DNA from: Coptis chinensis
Lineage: Eukaryota; Streptophyta; Magnoliopsida; Ranunculales; Ranunculaceae
Assembly: GCA_015680905.1 (NCBI GenBank)
Contig: CM027379.1
Span: 91,597,501-91,661,500 of the forward strand
Direction: 5' to 3'
Length of the DNA stretch: 64,000 nucleotides
Part shown: piece after piece, positions 33,619 through 44,582 of the stretch
Layout: the number at the start of each line of letters is the position of its first letter
Position numbering within the stretch: the stretch's first letter is position 1
Position numbers and translations under genes: made by a program
The notes under the pieces: model-generated
Told to the model about the DNA's origin: nothing
Database searches by the model: none
What the model saw: the letters and a program-made list of their open reading frames with translations, nothing else

Positions 33619-34740
33619 ATGGCCCTCACTCGAAGTTTCGTGCCCGAGCAAAATTTTAGCAAGCATTTTATTCCAGAGAATTGGTCTTGTTATTTTATAA
33701 AAGCGGTTATTTCCAAAACGGACAATTCTTTGTCCGTGCTAACGGATGCGAGCATGAATTGACTATGGAAATCATCTATGAGGTACTTCAAATTCCTATT
33801 ACAAACCAAGGAGTACACCTTCAGGATTCACCTTTCGATAATATCCGGCATCTGATGTTTGCAACTATCCTTCCGCGGCCGAATACAACCGGAAAAACCG
33901 AATTGTTTATCGGCGATCTTTGCAAAAGAACCAATTATCTGTGATCCAATGGGTAGCTCATAATGTCCTCGACGCGTCTAAGACTTCGAAATAACCAAAC
34001 CCTCCTCCATTTACTCGGGTCTTGCGGAGTAACTGCAATGATTTTTGCATTATTAAATTTCTGCGGAATCGCGATCGACGCGTGCGGGGAAAAAGGCAGC
34101 TCCTTTACCAACCATTGTGACACTTATCATGATACGTTGGGGTTTTTCTAGTACTTCTCCTCATGCACCTCTTCGAACAGCTAACATTCTTACCATTCAC
34201 TCAGTATGTAGGAACGGATTCTGGAACCCCAACGTCGAGGGATTGGCATTCACTATTCCACTAGCCAGTATGACTATGAATGTTGGAACTACCATGTTAT
34301 TTATTCTTCTGAACATCATGGGGGATTGACATTTTTCCACTGCATCAAAGTCAGCGTGTAAGACATTCCATGCATTGGCCCAGCAACATACCGCCCTCCG
34401 ACATTCTGGACCTAGTAATTGAGAATCTTAAGAAGGCTCGGTCTTTTCGGCAACACTATATCACCCCCCGCCATTCTGACATGCGGGATAGTGAGGACGT
34501 ACTTCCCTTAATTCGCGCCACCTTTCGAGATTTGGGTAAAGGTCGACTCTATATGTCCAACAAACAAGATAATTAGTTCTTTGCGATTTCGACATGGCGG
34601 CGCCCCGCAAGGTATCTTAAGAAAGTTCGTTCTTTCCCTAATAATGATAAAATGATAGCTCATCTAGACAATGCAAAGAAGAGGAAGTGGAGTGAAGTCC
34701 GGAAAGCTATGATAGATTGGCGGGATGCAAAGGAATGACA
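33619..34740 (+). pseudogene. Second env-position ORF of Athila-2, frame-broken
   Basis: ATG 33619 opens MALTRSFVPEQNFSKHFI. After a frame change it reads LFYKSGYFQNGQFFVRANG, EIIYEVLQIPITN and a further open piece to 33944. The later block LASMTMNVGTTMLFILLNIM (34260-34320) matches the env-position remnant of Athila-1. It ends after basic text (NAKKRKWSEVRKAMID near 34670-34720). Similar in domain layout to the first ORF, so the two are probably diverged paralogues within one element. Confidence 0.55.
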
Positions 34741-36559
34741 TTTCTCTGAGGGGACGAGGCAAGGATGGACTATCCCCGTTCAAGGTTGGGGCAATGTGAG
34801 TTGATGCATGTACATATTTGTTTTATGTTTTGATGTGAAATAAATAAATAACCTAACAGTGTGCTACTCTAACAGTGTGCTTCTACTTTTATGATATATA
34901 TAGTGTGTTACAATAAATTTCTGTGGAAGATGTCAGCTATATTTTTGCTCATAGCCTCTCAGGTATACTCTTTCTTCCACTTAACACTTTGAGGACACAG
35001 CATCCGACTGTTTGGGGGTGGTGGGAACCTTTCGCAAAAATTAGGCATGCATAGTTGTATATAGTTTACTTGATATCTAAATAAACGTATTTAGTGACAA
35101 ATTCTCATTTCCCTTTCTATGATGAAAAATATTTAGAAATCTCACCCTAGCATCAGAATTAGGACTTGTTCTTAGAAACTTAATTTAATACGTATGCAAT
35201 AGTTTTTACATCTTTTCATGAGCATTCATGCACTGACTATCATTTAATGTACAATGCTAGTGATAAGTTTAAGGACCCACGGTTAGACAACTTAGTTTTC
35301 ATATCCTGTAAGAATCTAACCAAAAGCCTCAAAATGTGTGATATATGAGTAATGACACAGAGGAGTAGTTCTTCCGAATAGAGAAGTTCACACATCTACT
35401 TACTTGATCACTACCCAAATCCTAGGCAAGAATTTAGGCATTCTTTGGATCGATATAGCCAAAAATTCACACCTAAAAAAAAAAAAAAAAAAAAAAAAAT
35501 TTACCGCTAGTCACCCCACTGAACCTTTCATTAATCCTTTCTACTTCACCAAAAATCATTACCCATCTAGTAACTACAAATAAATAAGCCTACCTAGATG
35601 ATGAGTATGAGAAATAGGATGAAGTGCAGAAAAATGAAGAGAAAAACCTTGTCAACGAATCAAAATCAGTTACCTGTTTCAGAAGAAAAGAAAAAGAAAA
35701 AAGAAAATAGAAATTGTTTCCAAAAATCAAAAGAAATATCAAAGTTAGAATTCCCCCCAAAAATCAAATCAAAAGGGAATACAAAAGCTTGAAAAATCCA
35801 AGTATGGAAACCCATGTTAGAAGCAGGAAAGAAAATAAGGATTCTCTAGTATAAATATCTCGAAGACCTTATTCTCTCATACTTATCATTTTTTAATTTT
35901 CCATTCCAGTTTCTTTTACACTACCACCTAAGCCCCATAACACCTAATAAAGACCTCTAGCTCAATTAGGAATATGATAGTATGATAATAAGTAGTAGTT
36001 GTGACTTCTCGACCTCGGCTCCTCTGACTGTCATTGAGTATGTGAGGAAACGTGTGCCTACTGCACACTGGAGATAGCAAAGCTTGAGTGGAAAAATAAG
36101 AGAGAAATTGTGTTTCGACACATACCTGTGAGAACCTACTTAAGGACGCTATCCAAAGGATCCAGAAACGGCCCTGCTCGTACATTTCATTTTAAGATCA
36201 CTACATGCATGCTCATACATAGATGTTTTGATTATTGTATGTATATTAACTTGAAATTCGAAAGAATTAAATCCTTGTTTCCCCCGCTAGTGAGATGTCT
36301 AGATATCTGAGATTAATTAAGGAAACAAGCCTTTGTTACTAAGTCGTTGTAGTATAAATGAAGTTTGTGAGTATCTTCTCTGGAAAACTCTCACGAGGCT
36401 ATAACTCGTCCACTAGGGAATTCCTAGTGGTTCAAGGCCTTGTTGCATACGGTCAATGCAACCGCACTCCTGAAAATGAGATTTAGCTTAGGACAACACA
36501 TTTTTGACCACTTATCGTTTTAATGTCTCTTCTTTGCTTGAGGACAAGCAAAGTGCTTG
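34741..36559 (+). other. 3' UTR of Athila-2
   Basis: Non-coding. Poly-A at about 35479-35499. Blocks shared with the Athila-1 3' UTR, including the hairpin at 36410-36430. Short open frames here have no family match. Confidence 0.6.
36410..36430 (+). promoter_or_regulatory. Conserved 3' UTR hairpin, Athila-2 copy
   Basis: CCACTAGG-GAATT-CCTAGTGG, a perfect 8-bp stem with a 5-nt loop, about 130 bp before the polypurine tract. The same hairpin and its flank (CTCACGAGGCTATAACTCGT) occur in Athila-1 at 14376-14396. Confidence 0.65.
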
Positions 36560-36573
36560 TTTAAGGGGTGGTG
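36560..36573 (+). other. Polypurine tract of Athila-2
   Basis: TTTAAGGGGTGGTG abuts the 3' LTR start TGATAAG. Confidence 0.75.
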
Positions 36574-38293
36574 TGATAAGCACCCAAAACTGTAATATTA
36601 AACCCGAGAGACATAGCATTTTGGTCGATTATGTGTTTAATAATCATGTAATAATTATATTTTCGTTACTTTTGCAGGTTTTACGCAATTAAAATGAATA
36701 TAATGATAAAACTTGCATCGAAGTACGGGAATACTGGAATATTTGAAGTTTCCCACTCAACCCCGTGAAGCCCAACAAAGCCCGACTAGAGCCGAAGTTT
36801 CCAAAAGAACAAAACTAGTGCAAAACGGGTCCACATATAAAGAAGCCAAGAAACTTCCGAAGCTCAAATCGGATAAATCTAGATGCCGACGTTGGCTAGT
36901 GAAGCTGCCATAGCGACCCGGACGACGAACTCTGCGCAAGGACAGAAATTCGTAAAAACGCCAAAATCGGCGCCGCCACTAGACACTAAGTGGACCCACT
37001 CTGCGGGCCCAAAAGCATGACTAGTCAGTATAGGCAGGTGGCAAGTGATGGGTTCAATTTGGTGCCACCTTGCAAGAGGAAAGACACGTACCAATTCAAT
37101 GTTTGAATTGAATTGGGCTAAAAGACGAAAACAAAACATAAAAGGACGAAAACTTAGTAAGTAAAATACAAAAGTTATAACAGATGAAAACAAAACTTTG
37201 ATTCTCAAAGTTCTGAACAATTCAATTAGCTAACGAACAAAACTCAATTAAGGTTTCACAAGACATCCGCCTATATATATGAGGGGGTTGCCTTCATTAT
37301 TTCCCCTTCAGCATTTTCATGCTTTAGCATCCGCTTAGCTTTAGTTCGTTTTCTTTCAGTATTTACATTCTGTCATTTTCATTTCAGCAGCTTAAATACT
37401 GTAAGTTATTTTACCTTTAATAACAGTCATTTCTTTTCTAGTTTAATTCCTGTCCTGCATTTATTTACTTAATGTATACAGCAAGTTTTATTATTCCTTC
37501 TATGACCATGAGCTAATCCCGCCCCCCACCGGTTATCTTTACTTCGATGTGAAAATCGGATTGACTCTTTCATATTCTAGAATCACTACTTAGGATTTAG
37601 GCATAGATTAGACATCCGGTCCCAAAATGATCGAGATCGTACCAATTTGGAGTCTTGATGCTCGCAACGCCTCGTCGCGCGACCCAAAATGTCTCTTTTA
37701 CGCGACTCTGCGGTGTCGACAACTCTCCATTTGTCCAAATTGTGAAATCGAGCCAAGAGCTGAAATAATATACCAGAGATGAGATATTAGTTAAACTCCT
37801 TATGCTAGTGCAATGCGGCCTAGAGATGTAGGCATGCCCTAGGGATCAATACTCGACGTCGTCTCCGAACACGAGACGAATTAGAGATGTAGTGATGTGG
37901 TAGTAAACTGTTGAAAAATGATTCTTGCATGAGCATGATTAACTCTCTCCCTGTTTCTCCATCTTTGTTTACCTACATCAAAATCACCGTAGTAATTTAC
38001 ATTAATTGCATTACCGTAAAATTAATTAAACCAACTAAAAAAAACCTAAAAATCCTACTCACCAAAAGTTGTAATTCCAGTTGTGAACCTTTTCCAAGCC
38101 CTAAGGTTTGGACGATCCCTTACTCGACTTATCCTACCAAACCCACGTGAGTAAGGTAACTTGACGAAAACATACGACTATACGGACTTTGGACTTGGAA
38201 CTGTGGTCTTTGAACTTCGGACTTCGGACTGTGGACCTCGGACTTAATTAATCAAGAAAACCAATAAATGTGAAATAAAAAGCGTGTTAATCA
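36574..38293 (+). repeat. 3' LTR of Athila-2
   Basis: A 1720-bp partner of 21566-23302, followed by the GTAGG duplication. The U5 end reads AATAAAAAGCGTGTTAATCA, whereas the 5' LTR ends TATTCTAGGGTCACGTAATCA. Confidence 0.92.
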
Positions 38294-38298
38294 GTAGG

Positions 38299-38614
38299 GC
38301 GTAGGTCGCGCTCTGGTAAAGCTGGAGTTCAAGGTGTTTGGTCGCGGGTCGCGCTCGAACTTAGCCTTGGTAGGGCGCATGTCACGCTTAGGGAAAAATT
38401 GGAGTTCCAGGCGTTTGGGCGTGGGTGGCACTCAAATTTGGGCTGCCTAGGGCGCGGGTCGCGCTCCGTGTAATTCTGCAAAGAAAAATTTCACTGCTGA
38501 AACAGACAACCACAGTTAGAATCAAACAAGGGTGGGTGAATTTTGGGACTTTGGAAGACTAACAATTCTAAAGAAAACAATACTAAAGGGAACTAAGATG
38601 GCAGCAGCGATATT
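38299..38614 (-). other. Athila-1 leader, LTR-proximal part, with GC-rich repeats
   Basis: Contains four to five degenerate GGGCGCGGGTCGCGCTC motifs (38294-38480). Next to the 5' LTR, the - strand reads TATCGCTGCTGCC, a degraded match to the Athila primer-binding site. Confidence 0.6.
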
Positions 38615-40153
38615 TGATAAAAGGAAAAATGATTAACTCTACTTACGAATAAATGATAAAATCTAAACGCAAGTAAAACTAAAACTTTGCGAAGACTATT
38701 GTTTATCAAAGATTTATACTCTCGATACTATTGAAATAGAGTTGGAATAGAAGATTCATTCCACTCCTAGTTCTTTAGCATTCAATGTTTTCTAATATTG
38801 CAAATCTATCCATAGTCTAATGAGAGTAATTGTGGGAATTTATACTATGATGTGAATTCAAATAACAAGATACGAATAACTAAATGATTCAACTATGAAA
38901 TGCTACGAGATACTAAAGGTTGAATCTAGATAAAGAAATAGGGGGGATTGAATCCACCTTAACTCGACTTAAGCAACTAACAAAGATTCGTCGTGATCCA
39001 AATTTCCATGCTTTCACATATCAAAATGGTATTTCTAATCCCTAATTATACATGACAATCTCTACCAATTAATAACTAGCATGTGAAGCAACCAAACCTA
39101 TTCTCATGGTGAACTAATCACTTTCTAGAATTGAATAGATTATCACGATGATTTATAAGTTAACAACGATCAAGCTTCATCAAGGCTTCTTCAACCCCCT
39201 TTAATGGAGGTTTAGCATAGAATCATTATGCTATCATTTCCATATGAAATTGAATTATACATAATATAAAGATTCTAACTTTATTAAATTCAACTAAACA
39301 ATAATTGAAATCTAAATTAACAACTAAGAAATCATGAAATAACAAGAATTGAAATTAGATCTAAGCAATTTTAAATAACAAAATCGAAATTATCAAGAAC
39401 TAACTATTTTTATTAATCTAATGAAAGAATAACAATGATTCCAATAACTAATCTAAAACAAGGAATGAAACTAATTAATGGAATAAAAACTAATTAATTA
39501 ACTAATTCAAAAACTCAAAACTAGATCTAGATTATTCTCTAATGGCCACCTTCTATCCTAAGCGAAATTATCCTTAAGAGCTAAGTCTTGTGTATGGAAA
39601 TGGAGGAGACCAGATCCACATTTTCTGCATGGGCTGAGGATCCATGTTTTGGGCCGGAAAATCGAGCCGAAAGCCCAATTTCTTCAGTCCACAGGGCCTT
39701 TTTCAGCTGGCTTTGACTTCAACAGACTTTTCATCCACTTTTGCTCCTCTGATTGGGTCAAGGGTTGGACCATTGGAAAGCTCTTTCCGAGCCGGTTGTT
39801 TTGACATAAGGTACGCCCAATTCCAAGGCTTAAGTCCAAAGATACGGTCTTCGGAAGTTCTACTGACTTTTGTGTGCTCTTTCTGCCTGCGTTGACTTTG
39901 ACTTTTCAGCTCTTGACCGGGCTTTACAAAGGCTTTTTCTCCCTGAATCTTGGCCTTTTAATCACAGAACTTATTAGCAACCAACCCTTAGTCTTTTATC
40001 TTGCTAAAGTAGCACATTTCTACACATAATTGACTTCAATGTCTGAAATATATAAAAGCACGTAATCAACATTAACTCTTATTTATTAATCGCATAATTG
40101 GTCTAAAAGTATTATTGTTAAGGGGTTAAAACTACAGTTTTGAGCTCTTATCA
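38615..40153 (-). repeat. 5' LTR of Athila-1
   Basis: A 1539-bp direct repeat of 12706-14241. Ends in TTATCA on + (TGATAAGAGC on -) and is followed by ACTAG, the mutated right copy of the target duplication. Confidence 0.92.
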
Positions 40154-40582
40154 ACTAGCGGCATTGCAAGTAGTCGAACTCCTGCGCATACTATAGAGTG
40201 TGAGGCTTTGGATGTAGCAACCTATGTGTTGACCGGGATAGGTACTGCCATCATACATCGCGACGCATGACTGATTGAAATTGTGCGGGGAGGGTTTACT
40301 GACTATCTCCGGTGTGAATGGGGATGCTCGATAAGTTTTCAGCATCTTTTGGACAATCTGAGTGGCATCCTTCTTCACAGTACTCTGGTCAATTTGCTAG
40401 GACATCTCGTTGATTTGCTGGTTCACTTCGTTAATACCATCCTCAACTGTGACTTCGTTAGGGTTCTAGGTTGCCACCTGATTTTTTAGTCCGGCATTTT
40501 TCTGTCGTAAGAGGGTGATGCTGTCATTCATGGTTCCCATCTAGGCAGTCATGCTCTTCATTTGTTCTTGTAGGCTGTCCAT
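40154..40582 (-). pseudogene. gag of Tat copy C, N-terminal part
   Basis: Starts at ATG 40582 on -, with a leader and first codons like copy B (MDSLQEQMKSM). It continues to YDGSTYPGQHIGCYIQSLTL and is cut by Athila-1 at 40153. The rest of the frame is at 12705-11760. In-frame stops are present, as in B. Confidence 0.75.
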
Positions 40583-40649
40583 GCTTCGTGGGCTTGAGAT
40601 TTGATTGAAGGTTTTTCTGGTTGACTGGATGTGAACTCAAGAAATCGAG

Positions 40650-40664
40650 CCACAGACGACGCCA
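40650..40664 (-). other. Primer-binding site of Tat copy C
   Basis: TGGCGTCGTCTGTGG on -, preceded by the LTR end ACCTTTACA (40666-40675). Only about a dozen bases of the C 5' LTR remain before the sequence changes to the antisense ORF region of element A. Confidence 0.7.
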
Positions 40665-40682
40665 ATGTAAAGGTTTTATTTG

Positions 40683-41981
40683 TTAAACCTTACAATTAGA
40701 ACCAGTTCGCTTGCGCAAAGCACCTGACCCACTACCAGCAGCACGGTCGGCGACCCTAGCCACCTTGGTTGCCCTAGGATCAGGTGCATCTGCCTTCCGC
40801 TTAGCCAGGCTGCTTGGCCGGCGAGGCACAAACCCGATCTCCTCCAGGTCTAGAGGCGAGCCCTCCCGCAGCCTCTCCTATGGAACGACCCCCACACCAT
40901 CAGCGCCACCATGGACAGGTCATATCACTGAACCACCCTCGGACCCAAAGGTCCCAGCTCCTCGGGCAGCATGCCCATACCCAGAGGGGTTCTTATTCCT
41001 TTCTTCCCTCGTAACAATCCCACTATTTCCCCTTTCCATTGTTGACTCAGTAGACGACTCATTATCAATTCGACCACGCACTCGCTTCTTTTGGTTCCTT
41101 CTCTTCAAACTAATCTGACGACCTCCCTTCTCCACAAAGTACTTCACTACTTCAAGCAGCCTTCTTTGTTTCTGAGCTCGACTTAGCTTAGCGAACTTCT
41201 CAATAACCCCACGCGAACTTCCCCTGGAAACAGCAACCTCTGGAAAACATCAAAGAGATGAATCAAATTCAAAACCAACTACCAAAATAGATGAGCAACA
41301 AACAACAAAGCGATACATACTAGCAAAATTACAAACCCTAGTTTCAACACTAAACCTATGGGCACAATAATTTCCAACCACCAATAACGGTCTCTTTTCC
41401 CAGGGTTCATTGCTAACCCCATCTAGGACTCTCGACTTCTCAGTCAGTGTCTGTAAAATAAAATTGTTAGCCCTGGACCGCTTCACAGCATAGTGCACCA
41501 CGATATCAGCGACCTCAATGCGATACTCACCGCTCTCATTCAACAAATCAAGTACCCTTAACAAATGCCAGGTATTGCCAATGAACTGGCAAGGCGCTTT
41601 CTCACAAAAATTTAAAAACTCACTGGTTAACTTGGAGAACGGTAACCTCATTCCAGCCCTCAGTTATCCCTCACAAACCACCACTCCATAATCTCTAGGA
41701 ATGAACTTTGTACTAAAAATGTTCTCTACAGATCCCAACTTATATATAGCCAGTTTGCTAACCATTATACCACAAGCTTCCCTTAACTCTACAAAGCTAT
41801 TTACATCGTTCCTATCTACAATTATCGGAGGCAAACCACTAGAAGAAGAAGATGCCATAACAGAACTGGAGTTACTCATTATAACTATTACAGATGCTGA
41901 TCTCACTTCTACCTCCTTACTCTCGAACCCTAACGACTCCTCTATTACTTATTTAGAATGAGTGTCATCTGAGTTAGACAT
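40683..41981 (-). pseudogene. Antisense extra ORF of element A (Retand-type aORF), probably with an intron
   Basis: Lies on the strand opposite to element A, between its interior and its 3' LTR. This is the position described for antisense extra ORFs in Tat/Retand elements. ATG at 41981 (MSNSDDTHSK) is followed by an in-frame TAA, then an open frame with VNSFVELREACGIMVSKLAI and MRLPFSKLTSEFLNFCEKAP to 41356. An intron of about 120 bp is likely (donor near 41355, TTTTCCAG acceptor near 41240). After it come SRGSSRGVIEKFAKLSRAQK, a basic FVEKGGRQISLKRRNQKKRV, and a C-terminal KRK-containing tail ending at 40683. The fold resembles plant transposon gag-like domains. The exact splice phase is unresolved. 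Confidence 0.6.
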
Positions 41982-42372
41982 TTTTCACTTTTTCTCTCTC
42001 TTTTATCACAACACAATGACCTAAACAAGATTACAAGCAAAGAACCTTCAAAGCAATAAGAGAAAACAAAAATGGAGGAAAGACTAACCTGGTTACTCTA
42101 AAACCTTTTGCAAGTTCTGAAAAATGACAAAACGATGGCTCTCTAGTTCTCTAGATGATGCGGTTTTGTGCAGAAAAACCTTTCAGTTCCCAAGGCAAGT
42201 CATGATTGCACTCAAACCCTGGACGACACATCACCTTTTATAGCGTCTTTTTGAATTCCACAAAACGAGGCGATTGGAATTTCTCATTACAGCTATTCGC
42301 ATCCTCATATTTGCTAAACATGTGCTATTGTTCTTTCTCATCAACTCGCTGCTTTGCAAAAAAGCGACCTAT
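41982..42372 (+). other. Spacer between antisense ORF and 3' LTR of element A
   Basis: No coding region seen. It ends in a weak purine run (AAAAAAGCGA) before the LTR, a poor polypurine tract. It probably includes the promoter and 5' UTR of the antisense ORF. Confidence 0.5.
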
Positions 42373-42931
42373 TGAGAGGGAGTAATATTCACATCTAATG
42401 AATACCGCACACGTGTCCAGCATATACAAAAATACCAACCGACCTCATATCCTCGTCCTCAGAGCTCGCTTCCTAGTAACTCGACTCACGCAAGAAACCG
42501 ATCTCATGTACTCGTCCTGCGAGCTAGCTTCTAAGTGACTCGAGTCAAGCAAACGATCTATCCTAGAAGCGACCTCCATAGTGCTCAATCCTCTCATCCA
42601 CAACAGCTCGTAACGTATGTCTTTACTATAGCCATCAAGACCGATACTCCATGCACGCTTAACAATAAATGTCCTTAACTTGCCATCAAGGCTCGCAAGT
42701 GACCTAAAGACCTGGATCTGACTTGACAGAGGAGACCAAGAGGCACGAGCATCTTGCCTATATAAAGAGGAGGAGGAACTACGTCTGACCTGGTTCAAGT
42801 CTCCACCCCATCAAAGAGAACTTGATACGTAGGCAGTTCATCCAAACGAACTCGGTCAATCCAAACCCACAAACACCTTTCTCTCTAATTCTTGCCTACA
42901 TTTGTAAGGTTAACCAAATATAACCTTTACA
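42373..42931 (+). repeat. 3' LTR of element A
   Basis: A 559-bp partner of 1703-2260, starting TGAGAGGG and ending CCTTTACA. TATA box at 42759-42766. Followed by GTGTA. Confidence 0.93.
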
Positions 42932-42970
42932 GTGTACATTCGGAAAATCAGATTATACACAATTTCCTTC

Positions 42971-43155
42971 AGAATAAGTTTGTGGACAAACAACTGTTTG
43001 ATATTGTTGTCCACAAGACCTCAGCTGCTGATTAGTGGAGTGGCTGTCCGAAAAAACTGTTTTATTGCCCTAAAAAACTGTTAAACTACTCGAAAATGAA
43101 TTTGACCAATAGAAAGGTGGCTGTTTGTGGACAAGTCAGTCCGCAAATTTGTTCT
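42971..43155. mobile_element. 185-bp MITE, Mutator-like by target duplication
   Basis: Flanked by the exact 11-bp direct repeat CAATTTCCTTC at 42960-42970 and 43156-43166. The ends are inverted repeats: AGAATAAGTTTGTGGACAAAC against AGAACAAATTTGCGGACTGAC (reverse complement of the right end), about 16 of 21 matching. Length, AT content and lack of coding capacity suit a MITE. A 9-11 bp duplication points to the Mutator superfamily. Confidence 0.75.
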
Positions 43156-43166
43156 CAATTTCCTTC

Positions 43167-43430
43167 GGTTGTTGTTTAACTATTCAATGATTCATTCGAC
43201 AAACTAAAACACAATCTCAGTCATCTATTGCTTCTGGGCCTTTTATTAGCTCACCAATGGGCTCATTCAGTACGGGCCTGAATCCTAGGCATCCACTAGT
43301 TACTTATGTTCAGGAAATGGATTTTGTGGCAAAACAGGAACCAACATGAGTGGCAACTGGCAACAACGAAAAATGAAAAACAAATGCACCAAAGGAATAA
43401 GTCTTTAATTAGTTAAATTAGCAAAGGTGC
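43167..43430. other. Intergenic
   Basis: Nothing recognised. It ends with GGTGC (43426-43430), the left target duplication of the solo LTR. Confidence 0.5.
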
Positions 43431-44582
43431 TATGGAGGACTAATATACGTTTTATTAGTATTGCTCACATGTTCAGCCAAGCAGTTAGCTTACCACATCA
43501 TCACTATCATCTTTAGTTCAGTTCGATATAATCTCCATAAGCAGCTCAACACATTTTCCAGGTCGAACTGCAAGATCTCAGCCATGTCGAAGCCAAGACC
43601 TAATTCAATTCACTCGGTCAAATGGGGAGTCATGTAACATCCAAATATAGAAAGACACTACAAAAAAACAGTCAATAAACGACGCCCTTATTTGTTGTTT
43701 TAGGACAAAAACGTGTGCTTTAATCCGTTGTTAGGGCCGTCATAAAAATAGTTGTGGTTTTTGAAAAACGACGGCCCGGGGCACTTGTTTATCCAATAAT
43801 ACAACGACGGCTTTTAACACTTGTTTTTTAAACAATGGCTATTGACACTTGTTTTCTATAAGTTCATCCCATCTTAAAATGTACATTAACGACATCCTAT
43901 GGCCGTTGTTTATTAATAATCATATATGTTTTTTGGTGCTCATTTTAGTACCTCGTACCCACCTGATAGTCATTTTAACCATAATATGAACTGTGCGTTG
44001 TAAATGTATAAAATTAAAATGGAACACAAGTACTGAACAAAAGCACAAAGGATTCATTTAATACTTCGATTTCCACAAAAGTCAAACTCAAGTAAAACAT
44101 TTGTATATACAAGTGTCTTTCATACAACAAATAAATTTAAATTACATGAGTATAAACTTTTCACCATCGAATGATACCACCGAATGATACCACCCTCTTC
44201 AACGTCACCAAGGTCTTGAATCTCGTCCACCATGTTGTAGTATGCATTTTGCAATAACCCTCACAATCACCAAGCAGTCTTCCAAAACGCAAGAACTCTA
44301 CAACAAACATTTTGCAACTCACATGATATATATAGAGATGGACTCGAGGGAACCCAACAAGAGAACTCCCGTCTGATATATATAACAAACTATCTAACTC
44401 TAATTTCAGCAAAGTAACATTTAATATAAGCCTTCAAATACTCAAATAACAAGGAGAGAGATCACCACAACCATGGCTGCCACCGAGTACTATGATTTCA
44501 ATTAATAGTTTCACTTGGTGTTCTTGTTGGTCTGATCATGATGGTAAGCATATGATGATGCAGGTCTGAGGATATAGCTTCG

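Larger units (their letters stand above)
21566..38293 (+). mobile_element. Athila-type gypsy retrotransposon, + strand (Athila-2), decayed but with full domain order
   Basis: LTRs at 21566-23302 and 36574-38293 start TGATAAGCACCCAAAACTG and end TAATCA, with exact GTAGG duplications. Domain order is gag (24492-26440), protease (26441-27115), RT (27226-28245), RNase H (28246-28745), integrase (28746-30060), then two separate env-position ORFs (31552-32726 and 33619-34740) with a 39-codon ORF between them. The 3' polypurine tract is TTTAAGGGGTGGTG. It is inserted in the leader of Athila-1 in the opposite orientation, so it is the youngest layer of the nest. Confidence 0.9.
12706..40153 (-). mobile_element. 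Athila-type gypsy retrotransposon, - strand (Athila-1), lacking RT-RNase H-integrase
   Basis: LTRs at 12706-14241 and 38615-40153 (about 1.54 kb), each starting TG and ending CA. Orientation is set by the polypurine tract at 14242-14255 and by gag/protease on the - strand. Order on - : 5' LTR, leader, gag (21286-19314), protease (19241-18540), env-like remnant (about 17060-16130), 3' UTR, 3' LTR. No RT, RNase H or integrase homology is found between protease and the env-like region. The leader is split by Athila-2 (21566-38293). Inserted into gag of Tat copy C. Confidence 0.88.
1703..42931 (+). mobile_element. Outer Tat/Retand-like Ty3/gypsy LTR retrotransposon (element A), containing nested insertions
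   Basis: Two long direct repeats (1703-2260 and 42373-42931) begin TG and end ACCTTTACA. They are flanked by the identical 5-bp target duplication GTGTA at 1698-1702 and 42932-42936, so they are the LTRs of one insertion. A primer-binding site (TGGCGCCATCTGTGGG) directly follows the left LTR, which sets the orientation as +. Tat lineage is inferred from the dual RNase H of the related copy C inside it, and from an antisense ORF before the 3' LTR, a layout known from Retand-type elements. Its own gag-pol is not intact: the interior holds the inverted copies B and C plus two nested Athila elements. The span is about 41.2 kb. Confidence 0.9.

Noticed and set aside
40711..41118. + strand open frame of 135 codons, Pro/Arg/Ser-rich
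   Set aside because: It is the shadow of the antisense extra ORF on the - strand, which has better codon use and family-like content.
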